Origin: Paenibacillus sp. MMS20-IR301
Lineage (GTDB): Bacteria > Bacillota > Bacilli > Paenibacillales > Paenibacillaceae
DNA: 64,000 nt
NCBI RefSeq assembly: GCF_032302195.1
Contig: NZ_CP135275.1
Coordinates: forward strand, 3,224,001-3,288,000
Direction of reading: 5' to 3'
The translations under genes were made by a program, and so were the position numbers. Positions 43,608-50,810 of this stretch are shown piece by piece (the stretch's first letter is position 1; every line of letters starts with the position of its first letter). Under the pieces are notes generated by a model. It worked only from the letters and a program-made list of their open reading frames with translations. It ran no database searches and was not told the origin of the DNA.

Positions 43608-44246
43608 TTGAATTTACGTGAAAAACAGATGCAGCTGACAAGGCAGATCATTAAAGATACAGCGCTGGGCTTGTTCTGTTCTCAAGGGATTGAGCGTACA
43701 GACCTGTCACAGATTGCGCAGACGGCTGGCGTCTCCCGGCGCACCTTGTATCATCATTATAAAGACAAGGAAGATTTAGCGGCCCAGCTCTATGTCGAGA
43801 ATCTCGAGCAGATGTTTGGACAGCTGCTGTTTGATTTTGATTTCGGGCAGCCGCTGCAGTCACTGGAGAACATTCTGGATAAATATCTGGCGTTGCGGGA
43901 ACATCAGGAGTCACTGATTTACTATGATGCTATTTTTGGCGTCTATTGCAGCACCCTGTCCAGGAATCCTGCAGAGCTGCCTGATTTCAAGCGGGCTATG
44001 GAGGTCTGGTATACACGTTTTGTGCGTATGGAGACAACAGTCTCAGCAGCCCCGGAGGAAGTCAATCACTGGCTGGATATTCTGCAGAAATCCACCCACT
44101 TGTACTTTATGTATTTGCAAAAAGCCGTAATCATCACGCATCAGCGCGGTGGACTGGTTACCGAAGAGGACCGGGCAGCGGACCGGCAGTTTAAGGATTT
44201 CATCATATCAGGCGTGCGGAGCTCCTGTGATCACAAGGCCCGGTAA
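43608..44246 (+). CDS. TetR family transcriptional regulator
   Basis: A 212-residue TetR-type repressor. The N-terminal DNA-binding domain (about 8-60) has IKDTALGLFCSQGIERTDLS, QIAQTAGVSRRTLYHHYKDK and EDLAAQLY. The helical ligand-binding part follows with no recognisable specificity. The start is TTG with AGGAGAAGG upstream. It lies directly after the esterase gene on the same strand and may regulate that pair. Confidence 0.88.
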   Translation: MNLREKQMQLTRQIIKDTALGLFCSQGIERTDLSQIAQTAGVSRRTLYHHYKDKEDLAAQLYVENLEQMFGQLLFDFDFGQPLQSLENILDKYLALREHQESLIYYDAIFGVYCSTLSRNPAELPDFKRAMEVWYTRFVRMETTVSAAPEEVNHWLDILQKSTHLYFMYLQKAVIITHQRGGLVTEEDRAADRQFKDFIISGVRSSCDHKAR

Positions 44247-44304
44247 ACACATATTGCTCTTCACTCTTTTCTCTTTGCTTATGACTCGAAAATCCTGCAA
44301 GAAA

Positions 44305-44468
44305 TACAACAATCCCCGCACGAAATCGGCCAAAACCGCAAATTGTTGTACAAAAGGCAGCACTCTCCTTCCGCCAACCCGCTTTTCGGAAAAGATGCTG
44401 CACCCCGTACAACAATTTGCTCAAACACCCCCTTTTATGTGAGCACAAATTGCATTTTATACAACAAT
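44305..44468. repeat. Four TACAACAAT motifs in mixed orientation
   Basis: TACAACAAT occurs at 44305, 44408 and 44460 on the plus strand and at 44342-44350 on the minus strand, in the 270-base gap after the TetR gene. Flanks are partly alike (TTTGC, CGCAAA). It appears to be another short intergenic repeat family. Confidence 0.5.
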
Positions 44469-44519
44469 CCTGACTTCACTCCCTTTAGAGCCGAAGCCGG
44501 CCAACTTAAGCAGCATAAC

Positions 44520-45183
44520 TCACACAAATTTATCGGACAATCCCTCCACCGGCGCGTAATAGCAAATGTATGAATTGCAGGTTACTGGACGGAGCTGACC
44601 TTTACGGACGAGCTCTTGCAGCTGTTTGCGGGCTGTACGGAAATTCATTTTGTAGTGCAGCATTACATCCTTGGGACGCAGCCCCTTCTCCTGGCTCCAG
44701 GCTAATTTAATCAGTTCCCGTTCCTGGGGTGAGAGCGATTCCCGGGGCGGGGTTCGGATCAGCGAAGGGGCAATAACCATTTGCAGCAGCATGCGGCAGA
44801 TTTCCGGGCGGTTTTGCACATCATCGAAGGAGAAATGAATAATCGTCCAGCCCAGCCCGCTCAAAAATGTATCCCTGTTTAGGGAATAGCTGAACCGCTC
44901 ACGGTCCATATCCTTCACATGGCTCTGATACCCGTCACATTCCAAGCCGAACCGCCCGTAAGGCGGCAGAAACGCGAAATCAAGAAATTGTGACTTACGG
45001 TTCCAGTCGTAGACTTCGTATTCAGGATGCAGGTGATCCAGATTGCCAAACAGCGGCCACCAGACATTTTGCAGCAGCAGCTTCCGCATACTGATGCCCC
45101 CGTGCTAGCCGGCCCCGGCGCTCCCCCGTTCTCACCGACAAATGCTGATTCAACAGCCACTGATGCACCTGTTCAAAATCCAT
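44520..45183 (-). pseudogene. DUF559-type nuclease gene with a frameshift near 45085
   Basis: The main frame (44520-45089) gives 189 residues: LQNVWWPLFGNLDHLHPEYE, then FLDFAFLPPYGRFGLECDGY with the Asp/Glu of a restriction-endonuclease-like fold, DVQNRPEICRMLLQMV and a C-terminal winged helix (GLRPKDVMLHYKMNFRTARK). The N-terminus of the family is missing from that frame but is present just upstream in another: an ATG at 45183 with GGGAGGAATATTT reads MDFEQVHQWLLNQHLSVRTG and continues to GHQYAE, where the frame changes. A 2-base loss or 1-base gain joins the parts. Either the gene is broken or translation restarts at the ATG at 45089. Function of the family unknown. Confidence 0.65.
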
Positions 45184-45319
45184 AAATATTCCTCCCTCTC
45201 TCGCTTACGCAAAAAAAAGAACGCCCCTCTGCCAGTCAGCAGCTTGGGACGTTCTTCGTCTGAGTTCATTATACGCCGGCTCAGCGGGTGCGGCAATAGT
45301 ATCGTATACCAAATTGAAA

Positions 45320-45754
45320 TCAATTCTTTTTCCATACTCGTACATTAACGAGATAATACAAGCTCATAATCAATTGGATGATTATTATAGCCGCCGAAAG
45401 CAGGTAAATTATTTCCACCGCATATCTGGGTATTTCCCAAGAAATAATTCCCTCATCCTCACCGCCGCCTCCAGCAGTCTGCATTTCCACGAAAAGAAAC
45501 AAGAGCAAACTGCCTGGAATGACCGTAAACAAAAACCAGGTGATTTCATCCCCCATCCTCTTCACGCTAATAAACAATAAACCATTAATCAAACACATGG
45601 TAAGGGGAAGAGCATACGTCTCACACAGCAAAAGGATTAACTCTGCTCCCCTTCCTCCTTCTATTCTTATTCCAAGAAAATAGATTAAGATCAGGTGTAT
45701 TGCAATCGCTGCTAGTATGTACAGAAATGCCCGGAGCATGGACTTATTATTCAT
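45320..45754 (-). CDS. Four-helix membrane protein, cassette copy A gene 1
   Basis: A 144-residue membrane protein starting MNNKSMLRAFLYILAAIAIH, with four membrane segments and an acidic Gly-rich loop between segments 3 and 4 (EMQTAGGGGEDEGIISWEIP). It is the counterpart of the protein at 49466-49903 (same MNNK(S/T)MLRAFLY start) and also resembles its own neighbour, the gene 2 protein, in the loop and fourth helix. It overlaps gene 2 by eight bases. Family not recognised. Confidence 0.75.
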   Translation of the reverse strand: MNNKSMLRAFLYILAAIAIHLILIYFLGIRIEGGRGAELILLLCETYALPLTMCLINGLLFISVKRMGDEITWFLFTVIPGSLLLFLFVEMQTAGGGGEDEGIISWEIPRYAVEIIYLLSAAIIIIQLIMSLYYLVNVRVWKKN

Positions 45755-46196
45755 GCCTTGTCTCTCTCGTCACTTTCATGATCCACATTGCAAACATTAA
45801 GATGACCTGGATGACAGAATAGACTAACGGGAAAAACAGCATCAACTCAAAAGATGGCGGTGGAAAATCCCAGGTGATAAAAGCGGATTCGCTCGGCTCA
45901 GCCCCCGCCTGCTCTTTCAGTTCATAAAGAATTGCCGCACTAGGAAGAAAACTGGTTATGAACCAAACCAGATTGTACCTGATCTTCTTCGTCTTTATAG
46001 CCATCACACAGGTTGCAGACGCAAGAACTACCGGACAGCAATATGTGACTAATACATCGTATATACCTACATCGTCCCACTTTACCGGCTTTAGGTTCAG
46101 ATACAGAATTAGAGCCAGATGGAAAAGCACAGCCAATGCGACTTGCACTACAACCTGCGCTATTCTTTTAATACCAAGAGGTATCCTTTCAGGCAT
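45747..46196 (-). CDS. Four-helix membrane protein, cassette copy A gene 2
   Basis: A 149-residue membrane protein starting MPERIPLGIKRIAQVVVQVA. Four membrane segments are visible, with a charged turn after segment 2 (KTKKIRYNL) and an outside loop EPSESAFITWDFPPPSFELM before segment 4. It is over 80% identical by eye to the copy B protein at 49896-50345. ATG at 46196 has GGAGG ten bases upstream; the longer frame to 46322 overlaps a remnant of gene 3. Function unknown. Confidence 0.78.
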   Translation of the reverse strand: MPERIPLGIKRIAQVVVQVALAVLFHLALILYLNLKPVKWDDVGIYDVLVTYCCPVVLASATCVMAIKTKKIRYNLVWFITSFLPSAAILYELKEQAGAEPSESAFITWDFPPPSFELMLFFPLVYSVIQVILMFAMWIMKVTRETRHE

Positions 46197-46204
46197 ATTG
46201 TTCT

Positions 46205-46490
46205 TCACCTCCAGAGTAATTGGGCAAGTATTAATAAGAGCACGAAGGCACTGTAACAGGCCAGAAGCAACAGGCGCAAACTTCGCTCTGTCTGGAACGC
46301 ATTTAAGAAAAAAAACCTGCAAGCTCGTTCCCCTTAAGGCGCTTGAGGCATCAAAAAAACAGACTTATGCTTATGTTTCGTTCCTTAAGGTGGATTTTGC
46401 TACTCTACCCGGCAGCTCAACTATCAGGTCCGGATTGAATTTTTTTCCTTTATCCCTAATTATCGGATGCATCCTTCAATTTGTGTAGAT
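46205..46490 (-). pseudogene. Deleted remnant of cassette gene 3 (copy A)
   Basis: Reading down to the TGA at 46205 gives RFFFLNAFQTERSLRLLLLA and CYSAFVLLLILAQLLWR, which matches the end of the copy B gene 3 (ICFFFAKHLIERNLHLLLLV...). The N-terminal two thirds are gone, but sequence at about 46410-46490 again matches the copy B upstream region (IIRDKGKKFNPD here, IIRGKGKIF there). So copy A arose from the same segment with an internal deletion. Confidence 0.6.
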
Positions 46491-46492
46491 CA

Positions 46493-47030
46493 TTAGATAG
46501 GCAAATCAGGGCCACACATTGGACAGGTGGTTCTGATTTTAATCCAGTTGTCCATAGCCCTGCTATCCCGCCATTTAGGTGCAATATTTCTAGCATTCCA
46601 TCCATGATCTGTTAGATGCATTGGTATAGTGTCATTTAAGGTATAAAAGTAAAGCATTGACATGAGTGCAGAGCATTCGAGAAGTATCATTGGATTATTA
46701 TTTCTTTCACAGCTTTTAATTCTTTTCTACTGTACTTTCCATCTTCAAGGGGTTCGTATATAGTAATTAAAATTTAAATTTCATAGTTACCTTTGAATAA
46801 CTCCGACTCATCATCATATTCGGCCACATTTACCTTTGTCCGTTAAATGCTATTCTGACTTCACCGCTAACAGGCATATCTGCCCATTCAATGCTCTGCG
46901 GACAAGCTTTGGATATGTAGGGATGCTAGCGTACGCCTGTGTTACTGGATTTTCACCATGAACAGCAGTAATCATCAAAAAATTCGGGAATAACAGCGCC
47001 AGAAGTCTCACCTTTCAGCGAAAAATCATG
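46493..47030 (-). pseudogene. Remnants of unrecognised protein gene(s), several frameshifts
   Basis: Protein-like text is scattered over three minus-strand frames: TSGAVIPEFFDDY, then MITAVHGENPVTQAYASIPT, SIEWADMPVSGEVRIAFNGQ and VNVAEYDDESELFKGNYEI, the last ending in TAA near 46772. Farther on are LITIYEPLEDGKYSRKELKA and LTDHGWNARNIAPKWRDSRA with a C-terminal TCPMCGPDLPI. The pieces are in order and could be joined by single-base shifts, so one or two eroded genes are likely. I do not recognise the family. The position, after a toxin-immunity pair, suggests old immunity or toxin cassettes. Confidence 0.45.
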
Positions 47031-47112
47031 TACAATGAGCTGCCGCGCAGGTAAATGGGTTGAATGGGCCCTCCGTTAAGAAAAGCAGCCAGCCACGCAG
47101 CGGTTGCTCAAG

Positions 47113-47388
47113 TGACTAGCTTAGCGTTACGGACTTGAGAGACGTTAAGCCTGCGGAAAGGTACCTCAGTGTCGGTCTTACGGACTTCAGCGCCGTTATT
47201 TCACCGAAAAAGTGGCGTTTGCCCATGTAAAGCGGCGGATAAGGGCCGTGGTGTCCGTAGTCCCGACGAAATGACTTTTTTTGAGCGAATAAGGGCTGTG
47301 GTGTCCATAAGCGGCAGAGGTGGGCTATATTTGGTATTCTTCCTCTATAAACTGATCCAACGCCACATTTGGCTTCCTTAGTGGGTGT
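47113..47388. repeat. Dispersed intergenic repeat, copy B
   Basis: Colinear with 7804-8083 over its whole length, in the same orientation; see the shared blocks GCTTAGCGTTACGGAC, GAGAGACGTTAA, CAGCGCCGTTATTTC, GGCTGTGGTGTCC and CGCCACATTTGGCTT. It lies in the 670-base gap downstream of the immunity gene. Confidence 0.6.
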
Positions 47389-47513
47389 ACAGTAAGCTGC
47401 AGCGCGGGTATCGGTGAATATATTAGAATGAATTTCGGCCGTTCAGCAGGAAGTTCATGGGGCATTCTTGTATCCTAAATCAACATATAGCTTTTCAGTT
47501 CAAGCTACAAAAA

Positions 47514-47553
47514 ACAAGTCAATCATGGTGGTATCTGACCATAATCGACTTGT
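47514..47553 (-). terminator. Terminator of the toxin-immunity operon
   Basis: ACAAGTC...ATGGT (47514-47530) pairs with ACCAT...GACTTGT (to 47553) with small bulges, followed on the minus strand by six T. It lies about 150 bases past the immunity gene. The rest of 47389-47702 shows nothing further. Confidence 0.7.
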
Positions 47554-47702
47554 TCAATGTAACGCTACAGCGTAATTTAGGTTATAAAATTCAAGCTTTG
47601 ATGTGCGTACAATCGAGTTTATGAAATCTTTATACGGGTATTACATGGGTTATATGTGTTATTGGTTGAATGTTGGATTCATTCGGCAATGGGTAGCCCC
47701 CA

Positions 47703-48050
47703 TTAAAAAATATGCCCAAGGTGTCCTTTATATTGTTCAATTTCCCGCAAGACTTTCTTAATATCCTCGGCTTCTAATTCTTCCTTCAATGGTATTGATG
47801 AAATATCACTAATCATATTATTCAATTCATTTCTCACATCTTCTCTAAGATAGCTTTTACCGAGACAAAGAAGAGCAATTGTCAGATAAATAACTAATTT
47901 TTCAACGTTACTGTTGACAATTCCACGATGATATTCCACAAGCAATTTTTCCGTTACTTGTGATAATGATAACCCCTCATCTAAAAATTCTTCAAAATCT
48001 TCAACAATATATTGCTCAAGTTCCTTATAACCACTTAACATGAGTATCAT
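47703..48050 (-). CDS. Imm3-like immunity protein
   Basis: A 115-residue acidic, all-helical protein: SGYKELEQYIVEDFEEFLDE, SQVTEKLLVEYHRGI, VEKLVIYLTIALLCLGKSYL, DVRNELNNMI and DIKKVLREIEQYKG. The pattern (Y-E-L, ED-x2-EFL, then a hydrophobic helix VIYLTIA) resembles the Imm3 family of polymorphic toxin immunity proteins. It starts eight bases after the end of the toxin reading frame, with AGAGAGGTGA overlapping the toxin stop. The ATG at 48041 has better spacing than that at 48050, so the protein may be 112 residues. It would protect the cell against the deaminase toxin encoded upstream. Confidence 0.65.
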   Translation of the reverse strand: MILMLSGYKELEQYIVEDFEEFLDEGLSLSQVTEKLLVEYHRGIVNSNVEKLVIYLTIALLCLGKSYLREDVRNELNNMISDISSIPLKEELEAEDIKKVLREIEQYKGHLGHIF

Positions 48051-48058
48051 TCACCTCT

Positions 48059-49440
48059 CTAATTTTTAAATTCACCTGAGTAGACATTCAATTTGATATT
48101 GGGGTACTCTTGTCTGAATTTCATTATGATATCGGAACAACTTCCGCAAGCAGGTAATTCCGTGAATAAATCAATTGTACCCTTAGCTTGCTTGTTATTC
48201 CCTAATTGATTTGCTATATCCTCTAGGATTTTTCGCTCTGTGTCATTATCCCTAAGAAAAGCCCCCTCACCGCAAACTTCTCCGGCGAATCAAGCAGATG
48301 ATCTGCCCGGCCTTTGGCTTCCTTATACATCCCAACGGGAAGATCGCCTGTAATTCCTAACGTCAGCCAATTAAAAAAGTCATAGGGGGAATCTGTAGCT
48401 TTATCCGCACGGGCTTTTAACGTATCGACAAAACCTGTTCCCATTTGTTTGAAGCTGTCCAGCGATTTTACAAAGGCATTTTCCGGCTTCTCGGGTGTTA
48501 CGTCTTTGTCTTCTGCAGCTCTACTAAATAGATTGTAGTTTCCCAAGTGGACTCCTGCCGCAATCATTTGCTTCATTGTAGCATGGATACCAGCCAGCCG
48601 CCCCTTCGCCCAGTCGCTCTGCTTCCCATCCTCCATCGCCATCCGCAGCAGCAGTTGATACGCTTCATTATGTACTAGCGGTACTCTTACAGAGGTTATT
48701 GACGGATCATAGTCGCACGCCTGAACTGCAGGCTGTTTGAAGTAGACACCCAGATCCTTACCCGCCCGGTACTGGGCCTCATTTACCCCTAACGATTTCA
48801 ACTTGGTTCGCGCTGCTTCCGCAGTCTCGTGTACCGCATCCATTTGTGCCTGGTTTCCAAACGCCCGGTATACACTAAAGGCCGTCTGCGCCTTGGCGAT
48901 CCTATCCCTTGCTTCGTAGATATCTTTGAGCTTGCTCTGTGCCGCAATCGAGTCCACAGTCACCAGACCGGACTGCTTAATGATCTCCCTGAGCTTCTGC
49001 ACTACCGGGTCGCTGTCCAGCTCATCCCTGCCGCTCAAAGCCGCGATTGAAGAAATCAGCCTGGTGGATACCTTCTGTACAAAAGCCGGAATGGTTACTC
49101 TTCCCGCGCTTTGAGCGCCTACCCCAAGGCTTTCGAATATTCCGTCAAAAGCGCTGAACTGCAGACTGAGCTGACCCGCCTGTCGCCTGTTCTCATCCAG
49201 TACGTCCTGAACTCCCTTCACCGCCACCCGGATGAGGTCCTCAAGCTTCTCCGCCTCTACGGTCAATTCGTTCATCAGCACCTGGGCTTGCTGCATTGTC
49301 CCTACCGGCAGTCCGTCCCATTGACTGGCTTGACCCTTCAACTGCAGGTATAGCCGGTTTGTGTCTTCACTCACCCGGCCTATTTTGGTCTGCAGGCGCC
49401 TGACTTGATCAACGTCAAACACCATTTTTTGAGCTGACAT
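48059..49440 (-). pseudogene. WXG/LXG-type polymorphic toxin with frameshifted deaminase end
   Basis: The first frame (49440-48223) encodes 405 residues: an N-terminal helical WXG100-like domain with W41-D42-G43 (ASQWDGLPVGTM), the signal for type VII secretion, then a helical middle, and a pretoxin segment (SPYDFFNWLTLGITGDLPVG). It stops early at 48223. In the next frame the text FLRDNDTERKILEDIANQLG continues to LFTELPACGSCSDIIMKF and stops at 48059. D-T-E and C-x2-C are the zinc-site motifs of the cytidine deaminase-like toxin fold. The N-terminal part of the deaminase domain seems lost at the junction (about 48240-48280). So the toxin is probably inactive while its immunity gene survives. 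GGAGGGAAGG precedes the ATG. Confidence 0.7.
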
Positions 49441-49465
49441 GCCTTCCCTCCAACCCTATACTTAC

Positions 49466-49903
49466 TTAAAATCCCATTTCAGAAATCTCTTTTCTTTTAA
49501 TGAAATAGTAAAAAGTCAAAATACACTGTATTACTAAAACGCCTCTAGGAAAAAGCAGGAGCATTTCAAGCCTATTCTTTGGGGAAAAATCAAGTGTAAC
49601 TATAGCGCCAGACTCACTATCACCCTTGGTTTGCATTATTTTGAAAAACAACAACAGCAAAAAGCTAGAGAGCGCAGTCCCTAAAAACCAGATAACCAGA
49701 AGTCTTCTCCTCCCGGTTCTCATGAACAGAAAGATATTAATAAACCCCAATAACAGCGGCAGCCGATACACACTGAATAGAGTTCGTATTATACCCGGGT
49801 CCCCTAACTCCATTCTTATCCCAAAAAAATAGATTAAAATCAAATGTAAGCCAACCGCCAGCAACAGATACAGAAACGCCCGGAGCATGGTCTTATTATT
49901 CAT
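49466..49903 (-). CDS. Four-helix membrane protein, cassette copy B gene 1
   Basis: A 145-residue membrane protein starting MNNKTMLRAFLYLLLAVGLH, with four membrane segments and a loop SESGAIVTLDFSPKNRLEML before the last helix. That loop aligns with SESAFITWDFPPPSFELMLF of the gene 2 protein, so genes 1 and 2 are themselves old duplicates. It lies 25 bases upstream of the toxin gene and overlaps gene 2 by eight bases. Operon position suggests a role in export of, or protection from, the toxin; this is inference. Confidence 0.75.
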   Translation of the reverse strand: MNNKTMLRAFLYLLLAVGLHLILIYFFGIRMELGDPGIIRTLFSVYRLPLLLGFINIFLFMRTGRRRLLVIWFLGTALSSFLLLLFFKIMQTKGDSESGAIVTLDFSPKNRLEMLLLFPRGVLVIQCILTFYYFIKRKEISEMGF

Positions 49904-50345
49904 GCCTTGCCTCTCTCGTCACTTTCATGATCCACATTGCAATCATTAAGATGACCTGGATGAAAGAATAGACTAACGGGAAAAACAGCATCAACTCTAA
50001 TAAACCCGGTGGAGGATTCCAGATGATAATTGCGGATTCGCTCGGCTCAGCCACTGCCTGCGTTTTCAGATTAAAGAGAATTGCCGCACTAGGAAGAAAA
50101 CTGGTTATGATCCAAACCAGATTGTACCTGATCTTCTTCGTTTTTATTGCCATCATACACGTTGCAGACACGAGAACGAACGGACAGCAATATGTGACTA
50201 ATACATCGTATATCCCTACATCATCCCATTTTACCGTCTTTAAGTTCAGATACAGAATCAGAGCCAGATGGAACAGCACAACTAATGCCACTTGCAGTAC
50301 AATCTGCGCTATTCTTTTAATACCGAGGGGTATCCTTTCAGGCAT
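49896..50345 (-). CDS. Four-helix membrane protein, cassette copy B gene 2
   Basis: A 149-residue protein starting MPERIPLGIKRIAQIVLQVA, nearly the same as the copy A protein at 45747-46196, with four membrane segments and the loop AEPSESAIIIWNPPPGLLEL. ATG at 50345 has GGGGAGG about ten bases upstream, overlapping the stop of gene 3; the longer frame to 50477 only reads antisense to nothing and overlaps gene 3. Function unknown. Confidence 0.78.
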   Translation of the reverse strand: MPERIPLGIKRIAQIVLQVALVVLFHLALILYLNLKTVKWDDVGIYDVLVTYCCPFVLVSATCMMAIKTKKIRYNLVWIITSFLPSAAILFNLKTQAVAEPSESAIIIWNPPPGLLELMLFFPLVYSFIQVILMIAMWIMKVTREARHE

Positions 50346-50353
50346 ACTGATCT

Positions 50354-50632
50354 TCACCTCCCCAGCCAGTGGGCAAGAATGAAAAAGAGCACCAAAGCAC
50401 TGAAACAGACCAGCAGCAGCAGGTGCAAATTCCGCTCGATTAAGTGTTTGGCAAAGAAAAAGCAGATTACGAGGCACGCCAGCAGGAGAACAAGATAAAA
50501 CGATAGCTGATTATAGTCCGTAGCTACCGGAAGATCGCCTCCGCCAATAGAAAAAACTATGCCTATAACCAGAAAGTACATCCCCGCTCCCATTACGCCG
50601 CTTAACGCAACAAAAATCAGACTGATGATCAT
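50354..50632 (-). CDS. Three-helix membrane protein, cassette copy B gene 3
   Basis: A 92-residue membrane protein starting MIISLIFVALSGVMGAGMYF, with three membrane segments and a basic stretch (FAKHLIERN) before the last. AAAAAGGAG lies six bases before the ATG at 50632; a frame from 50674 is longer. First gene of the cassette that continues through genes 2 and 1 into the toxin. Upstream, a short frame (IIRGKGKIF) that is also present in copy A may be a relic of a further small gene. Confidence 0.65.
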   Translation of the reverse strand: MIISLIFVALSGVMGAGMYFLVIGIVFSIGGGDLPVATDYNQLSFYLVLLLACLVICFFFAKHLIERNLHLLLLVCFSALVLFFILAHWLGR

Positions 50633-50770
50633 TATGTACTCCTTTTTGCGGGAAGACCCGGCTCCCTTAATCACTCCTGCAATATCAGGATCAATTTGAA
50701 TATTTTCCCTTTACCCCGAATTATCGGCTGCTTCTCATGATTTGTGTATATCAATAAAACAACAAAAAAA

Positions 50771-50793
50771 GGAGCCGCGATATCCACGGCCCC
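50771..50793 (-). terminator. Terminator after the solute-binding protein gene
   Basis: GGAGCCG (50771-50777) pairs with CGGCCCC (50787-50793); on the minus strand seven T and then GTTGTTTT follow. It lies 18 bases past the stop. Confidence 0.85.
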
Positions 50794-50810
50794 ACTACTC
50801 TATTTATCCC

